A stretch of 64,000 nt of DNA from Thioalkalivibrio sp. ALJ21 (GTDB lineage Bacteria > Pseudomonadota > Gammaproteobacteria > Ectothiorhodospirales > Ectothiorhodospiraceae), in NCBI RefSeq assembly GCF_000378605.1, contig NZ_KB905156.1, forward strand, positions 291,209-355,208. Direction: 5' to 3'. Shown in pieces: positions 43,986 through 53,666 of this stretch (position 1 is its first letter; every line of letters begins with the position of its first letter). The notes under the pieces are model-generated. The model was not told the origin of the DNA. It saw nothing but the letters and a program-made list of their open reading frames with translations, and searched no databases. Position numbers and translations under genes: made by a program.

Positions 43986-45755
43986 ATGAGCGCCCAGCCC
44001 TCCAACCCAGCCCTGCCCGCTACGCGAACCATTTCCCGGGGCCGGCCGCGACTGTCGTTCAGTCTGTGGTCGGTCGTGGCGATCACGGTGGCGCTGGTGC
44101 TCGCGCTGCCGGTGCTGGTGATCTTCGGGCATATATTCATCCCCGCGGGCGAGGTCTGGGAACACCTGCGCCAGACGGTACTGGCCGATTACGTCACCAA
44201 CTCCCTGGCCCTGCTGGTCGGCGTCGGCATCGGAGTGCTGCTGATCGGCGTCCCGGTCGCCTGGCTGGTCAGCATGTGCGAGTTCCCCGGACGCAGCATC
44301 TTCCAGTGGGCGCTGATGCTGCCGCTGGCGATGCCGGCCTACATCATCGCCTACACCTATACCGGCATGCTGGACTTCTCCGGGCCGGTGCAGAGCCTGA
44401 TTCGTGACCTGACCGGGCTGGGCTACGGGGAGTACTTCTTCCCCGAGATCCGCTCGCTCGGCGGGGCGATGGTCATGCTGATGCTGGTGCTCTATCCGTA
44501 TGTGTACCTGCTCAGTCGCGCGGCCTTTCTGGAGCAGTCGGTCTGTGTGCTGGAGGTCTCGCGCACGCTCGGTCAGGGGCCATTCGGCGGATTTCGCCGC
44601 GTGGCCCTGCCGCTGGCCCGCCCGGCGATTATCGCGGGGCTGACCCTTGCGCTGATGGAGGTGCTCGCGGACTACGGCACGGTCGCCTATTTCGGCATCA
44701 GCACCTTTACCACTGGCGTGTTCCGCACCTGGTACGGGCTGGGCGACCCGGCCGCCGCCGCGCAGCTCTCGGCGGTACTGCTGACCTTCGTATTCATCCT
44801 CATCGTGCTGGAGCGCTGGTCGCGCGCGAAGGCCCGCTTCCACCACACCAGCCGCCGCTATTCCACCCTGCCGCGCTATCGCCTGCAGGGCTGGAAGGCC
44901 GCGGCGGCGTTCACCGCCTGCCTGCTGCCGGTGGTGCTCGGGTTCCTGCTGCCCGCCGCGCAACTCTCGATCTGGGCGGCACAAACCACCGACCACTGGA
45001 TGAACGCCCGCTTCGCGGAGCTGGTGTTCAACACCTTCTGGCTGGCGGTCGCCGCGGCCGTGATCGCGGTCGTTTTGGCCCTGGTACTGGCCTATGCCAA
45101 GCGCATGCAGGGCGGGACCTTTACCAACCTCGCCGTGCGCGTGGCAGGCATGGGCTACGCGATCCCCGGCACGGTGATCGCGATTGGCGTAATGATCCCG
45201 TTCGCCGCCTTTGACAACGCCCTGGATGGCTTCATGCGCGACACCTTCGGGCTGTCCACCGGGCTGCTGCTGTCCGGCACCGTGTTCGCCCTGCTGTTCG
45301 CCTACGCGGTGCGCTTTCTCGCGGTTTCGCTGCAGACCGTGGAAGCAGGCCTGGGCAAGATCCAGCCCAGCATGGACGACGCCGCCCGTTCGCTGGGCAT
45401 GCGCCCGCTGCAGACGCTGACCCGCGTGCACCTGCCGATCATGCGCGGCACCCTGCTGACGGCGCTGTTACTGGTGTTTGTCGATGTACTCAAGGAGCTG
45501 CCCGCGACGCTGATCCTGCGCCCGTTCGACTTCAACACCCTTGCCGTGCGCGCCTTCGAGCTGGCCGGCGACGAACGGCTGGCAGAATCCTCCAGTGCCG
45601 CACTGGCCATCGTGCTGGTCGGCCTGGTTCCCGTTATCCTGCTGTCGATGACCATCGGTCGGTCGCGGCCCGGTCAGGGCGCGGCCAACCAGCGCCCGGA
45701 CGCCGAGGCCGACGCGCCACAGAAACCGCTCCCCATGCCCGCCGGTACGACCTGA
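43986..45755 (+). CDS. fbpB: Ferric iron ABC transporter, permease (double-domain)
   Basis: The 589-residue protein is a fused double permease with about twelve membrane helices. Each half has its ATPase-contact (EAA) loop: EVSRTLGQGPFGGFRRVALPLARPAI near residues 196-221 and DAARSLGMRPLQTLTRVHLPIMRG near 463-486. This is the standard FbpB/SfuB layout for ferric iron uptake. It lies between the binding-protein gene and the ATPase gene, one base before the latter. A 75-base stretch after the fbpA terminator may hold a second promoter. Confidence 0.93.
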   Translation: MSAQPSNPALPATRTISRGRPRLSFSLWSVVAITVALVLALPVLVIFGHIFIPAGEVWEHLRQTVLADYVTNSLALLVGVGIGVLLIGVPVAWLVSMCEFPGRSIFQWALMLPLAMPAYIIAYTYTGMLDFSGPVQSLIRDLTGLGYGEYFFPEIRSLGGAMVMLMLVLYPYVYLLSRAAFLEQSVCVLEVSRTLGQGPFGGFRRVALPLARPAIIAGLTLALMEVLADYGTVAYFGISTFTTGVFRTWYGLGDPAAAAQLSAVLLTFVFILIVLERWSRAKARFHHTSRRYSTLPRYRLQGWKAAAAFTACLLPVVLGFLLPAAQLSIWAAQTTDHWMNARFAELVFNTFWLAVAAAVIAVVLALVLAYAKRMQGGTFTNLAVRVAGMGYAIPGTVIAIGVMIPFAAFDNALDGFMRDTFGLSTGLLLSGTVFALLFAYAVRFLAVSLQTVEAGLGKIQPSMDDAARSLGMRPLQTLTRVHLPIMRGTLLTALLLVFVDVLKELPATLILRPFDFNTLAVRAFELAGDERLAESSSAALAIVLVGLVPVILLSMTIGRSRPGQGAANQRPDAEADAPQKPLPMPAGTT

Positions 45756-45756
45756 C

Positions 45757-46872
45757 ATGACACAAGCCGCTACTTCCAACGCCGCCATCCAGGTCACCCA
45801 TACGCCGCTGCTGGAACTGGATAACATCGACATCGGCTACGACGGCACGGCCGTGGTGCACGGGGTCTCGCTGGCCCTGCCCGAGGGGCAGATCGGCTGC
45901 CTGCTGGGCCCCTCCGGTTGCGGCAAGACCACCCTGCTGCGCGCGATTGCGGGCTTCGAACCGGTGATGCGCGGGGTCATCCACTTGGGCGGGCGAGCCG
46001 TCAGCGAACCCGGACATACGGTGCCCCCGGAACGGCGCGGCGTCGGCATGGTGTTCCAGGATTTCGCGCTGTTCCCGCACCTGAGTGTCGCCGACAACAT
46101 CGCCTTCGGCATCCGCGACTGGAGCCGCGATGCGCGCACCGATCGCGTGCAGACGCTGCTGAAGCTCGTTGGCCTGTCCGGGTACGGCGAGGCCTATCCG
46201 CACGCCCTGTCCGGTGGCCAGCAGCAGCGCATCGCGCTGGCGCGCGCCCTGGCGCCGAAGCCCGCGCTCCTGCTGCTGGACGAGCCCTTCTCCAGCATGG
46301 ACGTGGAGCTGCGCGGTGACCTGGCCCGCGAGGTGCGGCGCATCCTGCGCGCGGAGCACACCACCGCGATCCTGGTGACCCACGACCAGCACGAGGCCTT
46401 TGCCTTTGCCGACCGCATCGCGGTGATCCACCAGGGTCGCATCGCACAGTGGGATACCGCGTACAACCTCTACCATCGCCCGGCCGACCGCTTTGTCGCG
46501 GACTTCGTTGGCGAGGGCACACTGATCCCCGGCATGGTCTGCACCGAGGATCGGGTCGACACGGCCTTCGGCGAGATCCAGGGTTCGATGTCCGAGCAGC
46601 TCCCGCCGGGCACCGCGGTGGACGTGCTGGTACGCCCGGACGATATCGCCATCGACAACGAACAGGGCACGGTGCAAACCGAGATCCTCGACAAGGCCTT
46701 CCGTGGGGCCGACTTCCTCTACACCCTGAAGCTCCCGGACGGGATCAGCGTGCTGTGCATTGCCCCCAGCCACGACAACTTCGTGATCGGAGAGCATGTG
46801 CGCCTGCGCCTGGACTTCACCCATCTGGTGGTGTTCTCGCGCGGGAGCGGGGTGGACTGCCCGAGCGTCTAG
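45757..46872 (+). CDS. fbpC: Ferric iron ABC transporter, ATP-binding protein
   Basis: This is the 371-residue ATPase of the iron importer. Walker A is GPSGCGKTT, the signature LSGGQQQR, Walker B LLLLDEPFSSMD and the H-loop VTHDQHEAF. The C-terminal 120 residues form the TOBE/FbpC-type regulatory domain. The stop TAG is followed directly by GGAAACATTG, a degraded end of the GGGAAACACTG repeat, in the same relation to the stop codon as seen after ilvE. Confidence 0.93.
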   Translation: MTQAATSNAAIQVTHTPLLELDNIDIGYDGTAVVHGVSLALPEGQIGCLLGPSGCGKTTLLRAIAGFEPVMRGVIHLGGRAVSEPGHTVPPERRGVGMVFQDFALFPHLSVADNIAFGIRDWSRDARTDRVQTLLKLVGLSGYGEAYPHALSGGQQQRIALARALAPKPALLLLDEPFSSMDVELRGDLAREVRRILRAEHTTAILVTHDQHEAFAFADRIAVIHQGRIAQWDTAYNLYHRPADRFVADFVGEGTLIPGMVCTEDRVDTAFGEIQGSMSEQLPPGTAVDVLVRPDDIAIDNEQGTVQTEILDKAFRGADFLYTLKLPDGISVLCIAPSHDNFVIGEHVRLRLDFTHLVVFSRGSGVDCPSV

Positions 46873-46925
46873 GGAAACATTGCCGGGGAACTCGTACCCG
46901 CGACGAGACACTGATAGGGACGCGC
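46870..46925. repeat. Decayed repeat end abutting the fbpC stop codon
   Basis: TAGGGAAACATTG (46870-46882) differs by one base from the outer end of the full repeats, and the TAG is the fbpC stop. ACACTGATAGGGA follows near 46909. The rest of the segment is not recognisable as the element. It occupies much of the 93-base gap between fbpC and tamA. Confidence 0.45.
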
Positions 46926-46965
46926 TCTTTGCCGAATCCACGCGGGTAGCCGGTATCATCGTTTC

Positions 46966-48756
46966 ATGACCCTTTTCCCTCGCCCGCATCCGTTTTCCCT
47001 GTCACATGCGCACGCGGTTCGGCAGGTTCGATGGATCGGGATCCTCCTGGTGCTGCTGGCGTTTCCCCTGGCGGCCGACGAGGACGATGGCCCGGTACCG
47101 GGTCTGGTGCTGGAGGGCGGTACGGAGCTCCAGCGCGAGAACATTCGCAACAGCCTCAACCTGGCGCGCCAGCCCTGCGACCTGCCCGGCTTTCGCGAGC
47201 GCCGCCTGCTGCGCGACTCGGAACAGCGTGCCCAGAACGCCCTGCGCGCCGTCGGCCATTACGACGCGGAACTGGACCTGAGTCTGGAACGCGACGACGA
47301 CGGCTGCTGGGACCTGCATCTGACGTTCGATCCCGGCCCCCCGACCACCGTGGAAACCGTCGACATCCAGATCACTGGCGAGGGGGTTGGCGATCTCGCG
47401 TTCGAGGCCGTTCTCAGCCAGACCGACATCCAGGAAGGCGATGTCCTGCGCCATGACCGCTACGACACCCTGCGCAACCGCATGACACGGATTGCCGCGG
47501 ATCGCGGCTATTTCGACGCGGACCTGCACACCCGCCGCCTGGAGGTCGACCGCGAAAACCGCACCGCGACCATCCGCCTGCACATGGACACGGGGGATCG
47601 CTACCGCATCGGCCGGGTCACGCTGGACCAGGACATACTGGCGCCGGAATTCGTCGAACGCATGATCCCGTTCGAGGAGGGCGACCCCTACAGCTCCTCG
47701 CAGATCATCGCACTGCAGCGAAACCTGAACGACTCGGGGTACTTTTCCGGGGTACGGGTACGCCCCCTGCGCGACCAGGCCGAGGACCGCCACGTCCCGA
47801 TCGTGGCCGAGTTCGAACCCCGTCGGCGGCACAGCTACGAGGCCGGCATCGGCTACTCCACCGACATTGGCCCACGCCTGCGCTTTCGTTTCGAGAACCG
47901 CTACGCCAACCAGCTCGGCCACCGCTATCACGCGGAGCTGGAGGCCTCGCCAGTACGCTCCGGCGTGGGCTTCAACTACGCCATCCCGCTGCGGGACCCG
48001 CTGCGCGAGCAGCTGAATCTGTTCACGACCTACCGCACCGAGGACACCGATACCCAGCAGTCCGACCGCTTCCAGATCGGGGCCAACCGCGTGCTGCAGC
48101 GAACCGGCGGCTGGCAGACCACCGAGGGCCTGCGCTACGAGTACGAGGACTACACCGTCGGCGAGGAAACAGACCGCAGCCGTCTGCTGATCCCGTCCTA
48201 CCGCATCGGCCGCATGGAGGCGGACGACCCGATGACCCCGCGTCGCGGCTACCGCTTCGACATCACCGTGCAGGGGGCCCAGGAAGAGCTGCTGTCCAGC
48301 ACCTCGTTCGCGCAGGTGCTGGCCAGTGGCAAGTTCGTACGTGCCATGGGCCCGGGACGGGTGCTGGCCCGCGCCGATGCCGGATTCACCGAGGTGGACT
48401 CGGTCCGCGACCTGCCCAGCTCCCTGCGCTTCTTCGCCGGCGGGGACGCCAGCATCCGCGGCTACGGCTACCAAACGGTCGGCCCGACCAACGAGGACGG
48501 CGACGTGATCGGCGGGCGCCACAAGGTGGTCGGCAGCCTGGAGTACGACATCCCGGTACGCGGCAACTGGAGCGCCGCCGCGTTCGTGGACGCCGGCAAC
48601 GTCGTCAACGAATGGACCGAGTTCGACCCGGTCTACGGTGTCGGCATGGGCGTGCGATGGCGCTCGCCGGTGGGACCGATCCGCGTCGACATCGCCCACG
48701 GTCCGGACTCCGATGATGACTTTCGCATCCACTTCTCCATGGGACCGGACTTGTGA
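46966..48756 (+). CDS. tamA: Outer-membrane translocation and assembly protein TamA (BamA/Omp85 family)
   Basis: TamA is an outer-membrane barrel that works with TamB to move or insert outer-membrane components. The 596-residue product has an N-terminal signal peptide (cleavage after about residue 37), three POTRA domains (about 45-275) and a C-terminal 16-strand barrel. The barrel includes the FFAGGDASIRGYGYQ motif typical of TamA and the VGPIRVDIAHG segment, and it ends with the outer-membrane pattern in FRIHFSMGPDL. The stop overlaps the tamB start by four bases, confirming a TamAB pair. Confidence 0.94.
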   Translation: MTLFPRPHPFSLSHAHAVRQVRWIGILLVLLAFPLAADEDDGPVPGLVLEGGTELQRENIRNSLNLARQPCDLPGFRERRLLRDSEQRAQNALRAVGHYDAELDLSLERDDDGCWDLHLTFDPGPPTTVETVDIQITGEGVGDLAFEAVLSQTDIQEGDVLRHDRYDTLRNRMTRIAADRGYFDADLHTRRLEVDRENRTATIRLHMDTGDRYRIGRVTLDQDILAPEFVERMIPFEEGDPYSSSQIIALQRNLNDSGYFSGVRVRPLRDQAEDRHVPIVAEFEPRRRHSYEAGIGYSTDIGPRLRFRFENRYANQLGHRYHAELEASPVRSGVGFNYAIPLRDPLREQLNLFTTYRTEDTDTQQSDRFQIGANRVLQRTGGWQTTEGLRYEYEDYTVGEETDRSRLLIPSYRIGRMEADDPMTPRRGYRFDITVQGAQEELLSSTSFAQVLASGKFVRAMGPGRVLARADAGFTEVDSVRDLPSSLRFFAGGDASIRGYGYQTVGPTNEDGDVIGGRHKVVGSLEYDIPVRGNWSAAAFVDAGNVVNEWTEFDPVYGVGMGVRWRSPVGPIRVDIAHGPDSDDDFRIHFSMGPDL

Positions 48757-51700
48757 GGCGCCTGGGCAAAGCACTGCTGTGGCTGATCGGCGGGGTCCTG
48801 CTGCTCCTGGTCCTCGCAGTGGGGTCCGTGGTCGCACTACTGACTTCCGAGAGCGGCACGCGCTGGCTGGCCGAACAGGCCGAGCGGCACGCGCCCGTGG
48901 ATCTGAGCATCGAACGTGTCGAAGGCACGCTGTTCACCGAGCTGACAATCCACGGTCTCTTTCTGTCCCTGCCGGACGGCCCCCGCATCGAACTGGACGA
49001 GGGCCGCCTGGGCATCGACGCCCGCGCGGGCCTGCGCGGCGAGCTGCGGATCCCGGTCGTTCACGCGACCGGGCTGCTGATTGACCTGCCACCCGAGGCG
49101 ATCGATGACGACGAAGAGCCCTTCGAACTGCCCGATGCGATCCGCCTCCCGCTGGCCGTGCAGCTGGAGGATGTCCTGCTGAGTGACCTGCGGGTCTACC
49201 GCGAAGGCGAGCCTCTGGTCACCATCACGCAGATCGCGGCCCAGGCCCGCGCCAGCGGCGCCCTGATCGAACTCCAGCACCTCGCCCTGGACATGCCAGA
49301 GATCCAGGCACGATTACAGGCGCGGATCGAAACCGAAGGTGACTACGCGGTGAACGCCGAGGGCACCTGGACCGCACCCCTGCCGGACGCCGTGGCCGAA
49401 GGCCTCGACACCAACGAGGCACAGGGGCGACTGGAGCTGGACGGACACCTGCGTGAGCGCCTGCGGCTGCATCACGTCCTGAGCGCCGGCGTGGATCTGA
49501 CCCTGCAGGCCGAGGTCGCCAACGCGCTGGAGGACCCGCGCTTCGACGTTGAGGCCACCTGGACCCCGTTCGCCTACCGCCTCGCCCCCGACCAGACCGC
49601 ACATGTCGCCACGGGACGGCTGCGTGCTTCCGGCGAGCCCGACGACTGGTCGCTGGGCCTGGATGGCGGCGCCCGGCTGGACGAAATGCCCGCAGTCGAA
49701 CTCGTGCTGCAGGCCCACGGCGATTTGTCCATGGCCGAGATCGAGACACTGAGGCTGGATTCCGGGGCTGGCCGGCTGACGCTCGCCGGACCCATCCGTT
49801 TCGACGAGGCCCTCGGCTGGGACCTGCAACTGGCGCTCGACGACCTCGACCCCACCCCCCTGGGTCTGGAAATGGACGCCGGCCTGGAACGCCTGCGGGC
49901 CGACCTGCAGGGCCACCTCCCGCTGGATACCGAACAGACACCACTCGCGGCCCTGGAAGCCGCGATCGACATCCACGAACTGCGAGGCCACTTCGAGGAC
50001 CATGCCCTGACCGGGCAGCTGGGCCTGACACTCGCGGACGGGACGGCCCGCCTGCGCGAGAGCCAACTCAACGTCGACGAAGACGCCCTGACGGCTGCCC
50101 TCAGTGGCCAGGTCGCGGGGCTGGACGGGGACCTGGCCGATCCGGGGCACGCGCTGGATCTCGAAATGGATCTGGCACTGGCCGCACCGGATCTCGCTCG
50201 CCTGCAGGAAGAGCTGGAAGGCCACCTGGAGCAGCTGCGCATCGCCGTGTCGGGTCGCTACACCCCTGCCTCGGGACAGCTCCAGGCCCGGCTGTACCTG
50301 GCCCCCCTGCGGGCCGAAAGTCATGGCATTGGCGTGACCGGCGACGGGCGCGTGGACCTGACCGAGAGCGGCGCCCGGATCGATCGCCTGCGCCTGGCGA
50401 TGGACGACGGCGGGGCTCTGGATCTGGCAGGGGACGTGGGCTGGGCCAAGGGTCTCGACTGGGACCTCGCACTGCAGGCCGAGGCGCTGGACCCGGCCAT
50501 CATCACGCCCGAGGCGCCGGGCCGCCTCGACCTGACACTCACCACCCGCGGCCGGCAGGCCGAGGATGGCGTCCTGCAGCTGCAGGCCGAGCTGGAACGC
50601 CTGACCGGCACCCTGCGCGAGCAGCCGGTCGAAGGGCACGGACGGGCCGAGCTGGAAGGCGATGCCCTGACCGTCGAACAACTGGAGCTGGCGCTCGGCG
50701 CCAATACCCTGAGCGCACAGGGCCGCTGGACCGAGGCGCTGGATTTCCGCCTGCGGGTAGACGCCCCGGAACTGCACCAGTTATGGCCCGACCTTGCGGG
50801 ACGACTGAACCTGGATGCGCACGTAACCGGGTCTCCCGAGGCGCCACAGATAGCGGCCGAGGGCGACGGTGCCGGGCTCCGGCTGGGGGATATCGCGCTG
50901 GCGCGGCTGCAGCTGAATGCCGAGGCCGGGCTCGCGGAAGATGCCCCCGCCCGGCTGGATCTGCGACTTGAAAACCTGGAACCGGCCACAGGGATTCAGC
51001 TGGCCAGCGTGCGCCTCGGAGCCACAGGGACCATTGATGATCATCGCCTGGATCTGGACGTGGACGGCCAGGACCTGGGGACGCTGACACTGGCACTGGC
51101 GGGGGGCTTCGACCTCGACACCACGCACTGGAGCGGCCGGCTGGCGCGGCTGGACCTGACGCAGCCCCAGGCGGGCGACTGGTCGTTGCCCGCCCCGGTC
51201 GCCCTGGAAGGCGGCCCGGAGTCCGCACGCCTCGAGCGCCTGTGCCTGACCCGGGACGGCGGGCGCATCTGCGCAGAAGGCCGCTGGCAGGAGGCGTCTG
51301 GTGGAGACTTCAGTGCACTGCTGGAGGACCTGGAGCTTGGCTGGCTGGAGCCCCTGTTGCCGCCTGAACTGGGCATCGAGGGGCAGATCAATGCCGAGGC
51401 CAGTGGTCGCCTGGATGACCAGGGGCGCATCGACGCAGACCTGGCCGTGCGCCCGACGGACGGTCGCCTGATGGTTCGCGACGAAGATGGGGAGCTGCAG
51501 GATGTGCCCTATCGCGATGCCCACCTCAATGCGCGGGTACGCGACCGCGACGTGGATGTCGATTTTCGGCTCGGCTTCCTCGATGGCGGTATCGCACGCG
51601 CGACACTCGAACTGCGCCCCGACGGCGACGATATGCGCATCGACGGCGACCTCGAGGCCCGCCTGGATGATCTCTCCTGGATTGCGGCGGCAAGCCCCGA

Positions 51701-52901
51701 CATTCAGCGCCTTCGCGGCGTGCTCGATGCCCGGCTGACCTTCGGTGGACGCCTGGTCGCCCCGCTGGTCGAGGGCGCCGTGCGCTTTACCGACGGGGGC
51801 GTGCTGATCCCGGATGCCGGGATCGACATCCTGATCCCCGAGGTCACCGCCAACGTCGTCTCCGCCGAGGAGATGACCCTGGACGGGCGGCTGGAGTCAG
51901 GCGATGGTGCCATCGACCTCGCGGGTCGCGTGGACCTGGGGGACGATGGACCGCGTGCCGAAATGCAACTGCGTGGAGAAGACTTCCTCGCCGTGAATCG
52001 GGTGGACGCCGAGGCGACGATCACACCGGACCTGGAGCTGGTGTTCACCCCCGAGGATGGCATCCGCGTGCGCGGGGAGGTGCTGCTGCCCTGGGCACGG
52101 ATCCGTCCGCCGGACCTGCCCCCGGGCGCGATCCGCGTCTCCGGAGACGAGATCATCCTGGGTGAGGAACTGGAAGAGGCGCAGGCGCTGAAGACGGATA
52201 TCCGCATCCGGATCCGCCTGGGTGACGACGTGCGCTTTGACGGCCACGGGCTTACTGCCCGCTTTGCCGGCGAGGTGGATGTCGAGGAGATTGCCGGGCG
52301 CCCCACCCAGCTGTTCGGGGAGATTCGCATCCCCGAGGGGCGCTTCAATGCTTACGGACAGGATCTGCGAGTCGACCGCGGCATCCTGCTGTTCCAGGGG
52401 CCTGCGGAAACACCGGAACTGGACCTGCGCGCCGTGCGCACGGTACGCGAGTACAACGTAACGGTGGGCCTCGAGATCGGCGGCACCCCGGACAACCTGC
52501 GCTCGAGGGTCTTCTCGGAACCCGCGATGGACGAGACCGAGGCCATGGCATTCCTGCTGACCGGACGGCCCCTGTCGGGGGCGTCGGAGTCGGACGGCAA
52601 CATGATCGCGTCGGCGGCCGCGGCCTACGGCCTGGAGCAAAGCGCGCTGATCACCCAGCGGATCGGGACGGAACTGGGGCTGGACGAGGTCACGATTGAT
52701 ACCGAAGGCGGTATCGAGGAGAGCGCCCTGACCCTGGGGCTGTATCTGTCCCCGCGCCTGCTGCTGCGCTACTCGGTGGGCCTGTTCGACAACACCTCGA
52801 GGGTGTTGCTGAGCTATGAGCTCAGCCGGCGGCTGACGCTGGAGACCTCCTCCGGCACCACCGAGCAGACCGTGGACCTGATCTACCGGATCGAACGCTA
52901 A
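48753..52901 (+). CDS. tamB: Translocation and assembly module protein TamB
   Basis: TamB is a very long, mostly beta-structured periplasmic protein anchored in the inner membrane that bridges to TamA, probably carrying lipids. The 1382-residue product has one N-terminal membrane helix (about 6-30), a long repetitive beta-taco region with recurring acidic LDL/DLD strands, and the conserved DUF490 C-terminal domain (about 1050-1382) with RVSGDEIILGEE and FLLTGRPLSG. It is more acidic than enterobacterial TamB, fitting a salt-adapted periplasm. The GTG start is within the end of tamA. Confidence 0.94.
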   Translation: MRRLGKALLWLIGGVLLLLVLAVGSVVALLTSESGTRWLAEQAERHAPVDLSIERVEGTLFTELTIHGLFLSLPDGPRIELDEGRLGIDARAGLRGELRIPVVHATGLLIDLPPEAIDDDEEPFELPDAIRLPLAVQLEDVLLSDLRVYREGEPLVTITQIAAQARASGALIELQHLALDMPEIQARLQARIETEGDYAVNAEGTWTAPLPDAVAEGLDTNEAQGRLELDGHLRERLRLHHVLSAGVDLTLQAEVANALEDPRFDVEATWTPFAYRLAPDQTAHVATGRLRASGEPDDWSLGLDGGARLDEMPAVELVLQAHGDLSMAEIETLRLDSGAGRLTLAGPIRFDEALGWDLQLALDDLDPTPLGLEMDAGLERLRADLQGHLPLDTEQTPLAALEAAIDIHELRGHFEDHALTGQLGLTLADGTARLRESQLNVDEDALTAALSGQVAGLDGDLADPGHALDLEMDLALAAPDLARLQEELEGHLEQLRIAVSGRYTPASGQLQARLYLAPLRAESHGIGVTGDGRVDLTESGARIDRLRLAMDDGGALDLAGDVGWAKGLDWDLALQAEALDPAIITPEAPGRLDLTLTTRGRQAEDGVLQLQAELERLTGTLREQPVEGHGRAELEGDALTVEQLELALGANTLSAQGRWTEALDFRLRVDAPELHQLWPDLAGRLNLDAHVTGSPEAPQIAAEGDGAGLRLGDIALARLQLNAEAGLAEDAPARLDLRLENLEPATGIQLASVRLGATGTIDDHRLDLDVDGQDLGTLTLALAGGFDLDTTHWSGRLARLDLTQPQAGDWSLPAPVALEGGPESARLERLCLTRDGGRICAEGRWQEASGGDFSALLEDLELGWLEPLLPPELGIEGQINAEASGRLDDQGRIDADLAVRPTDGRLMVRDEDGELQDVPYRDAHLNARVRDRDVDVDFRLGFLDGGIARATLELRPDGDDMRIDGDLEARLDDLSWIAAASPDIQRLRGVLDARLTFGGRLVAPLVEGAVRFTDGGVLIPDAGIDILIPEVTANVVSAEEMTLDGRLESGDGAIDLAGRVDLGDDGPRAEMQLRGEDFLAVNRVDAEATITPDLELVFTPEDGIRVRGEVLLPWARIRPPDLPPGAIRVSGDEIILGEELEEAQALKTDIRIRIRLGDDVRFDGHGLTARFAGEVDVEEIAGRPTQLFGEIRIPEGRFNAYGQDLRVDRGILLFQGPAETPELDLRAVRTVREYNVTVGLEIGGTPDNLRSRVFSEPAMDETEAMAFLLTGRPLSGASESDGNMIASAAAAYGLEQSALITQRIGTELGLDEVTIDTEGGIEESALTLGLYLSPRLLLRYSVGLFDNTSRVLLSYELSRRLTLETSSGTTEQTVDLIYRIER

Positions 52902-52974
52902 GGCCGAATCCTGGTCCGGGGCCGGCCAGGGGCGTTACAGCTTCTTCACGCGTAACGGCCTGGTACGTGTCTAG

Positions 52975-53475
52975 CTAGCTCGATTCTCCGTTGTGGCGGA
53001 TCACCTGCTGTATGCGCTGACGGATCTGGCTGCGATAGAGCTGTTCGTTGGGGATACCAATCAGCGGTTCGCCCACCGGATTCCCCTCGGCGTCAAAGGC
53101 CATGATGGTCGGGACCACACGCGCCCCGTAGGCACGGCCCAGCTCGTGACCGCGGCGCACCTCGCCGTCGAAGTCGCGCACCTCTTCGCGGTCGAGGATG
53201 ACCTTGCGGATATGGATACCCTCGTAGCTCGCGTCCTCGCTCATCGGACCCAGGTGCTGGTGTTCCGCCCGGTCACAATAGGGGCAACTGGTCGACGCAA
53301 ACATGATCAGGGTCGGCTTGCCGTCCCCATTCTGCGTCAGAGACTGCAGATCCGTGGCCCGCTCGATCCCGTGCGCGGAGGCGGCGCCAGACAGCAACAT
53401 GCCCCCGAGCATCAAGACGACCGTCAGGCCGACCAGAAAGGTGTCCCTTTGTAGCTTGAGCGTATGCAGATTCAT
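52975..53475 (-). CDS. Periplasmic thioredoxin-fold protein (SoxW-like)
   Basis: The 166-residue protein has an N-terminal hydrophobic signal or anchor (about 12-33, ending ASAHG) and a thioredoxin fold. The active site is CPYC in FASTSCPYCDRAEHQ, and the cis-proline is in RVVPTIMAFD. It resembles SoxW and other small periplasmic thioredoxins that keep thiol partners reduced, presumably with electrons from DsbD. It could be a folding helper rather than a sulfur-oxidation protein; no sox genes are in the window. It lies between tamB (convergent) and the OmpA-like gene. Confidence 0.83.
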   Translation of the reverse strand: MNLHTLKLQRDTFLVGLTVVLMLGGMLLSGAASAHGIERATDLQSLTQNGDGKPTLIMFASTSCPYCDRAEHQHLGPMSEDASYEGIHIRKVILDREEVRDFDGEVRRGHELGRAYGARVVPTIMAFDAEGNPVGEPLIGIPNEQLYRSQIRQRIQQVIRHNGESS

Positions 53476-53585
53476 GATCAGTAGGGTCCTCCGGTTTTGG
53501 ACTCAGTCTAGGACGAGAGGCTTAACCAAAGCTTAACGACCGCGCCGCGCCCCAACCACACGAGCAGAGCTCCACCGCCCTTCAT

Positions 53586-53611
53586 AAAAAAGGCCCCGCC
53601 GAAGCGGGGCC
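53586..53611 (-). terminator. Rho-independent terminator of the OmpA-like gene
   Basis: An 8-bp perfect stem (53592-53599 with 53604-53611) closes a loop that reads UUCG on the minus strand, followed by six U. A second perfect 9-bp hairpin (53621-53629 with 53635-53643) stands between it and the OmpA-like stop codon. The second hairpin may protect the mRNA 3' end. Confidence 0.9.
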
Positions 53612-53666
53612 TGATTCCCGGGCCATCGGACGAACCGATGGCCGGATACCGACAGCTATGGAGACC

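Noticed and set aside
52905-52965. Inverted repeat after tamB as terminator
   Set aside because: The GTTAC/GTAAC stem is interrupted and no T-run follows, so termination is not supported.
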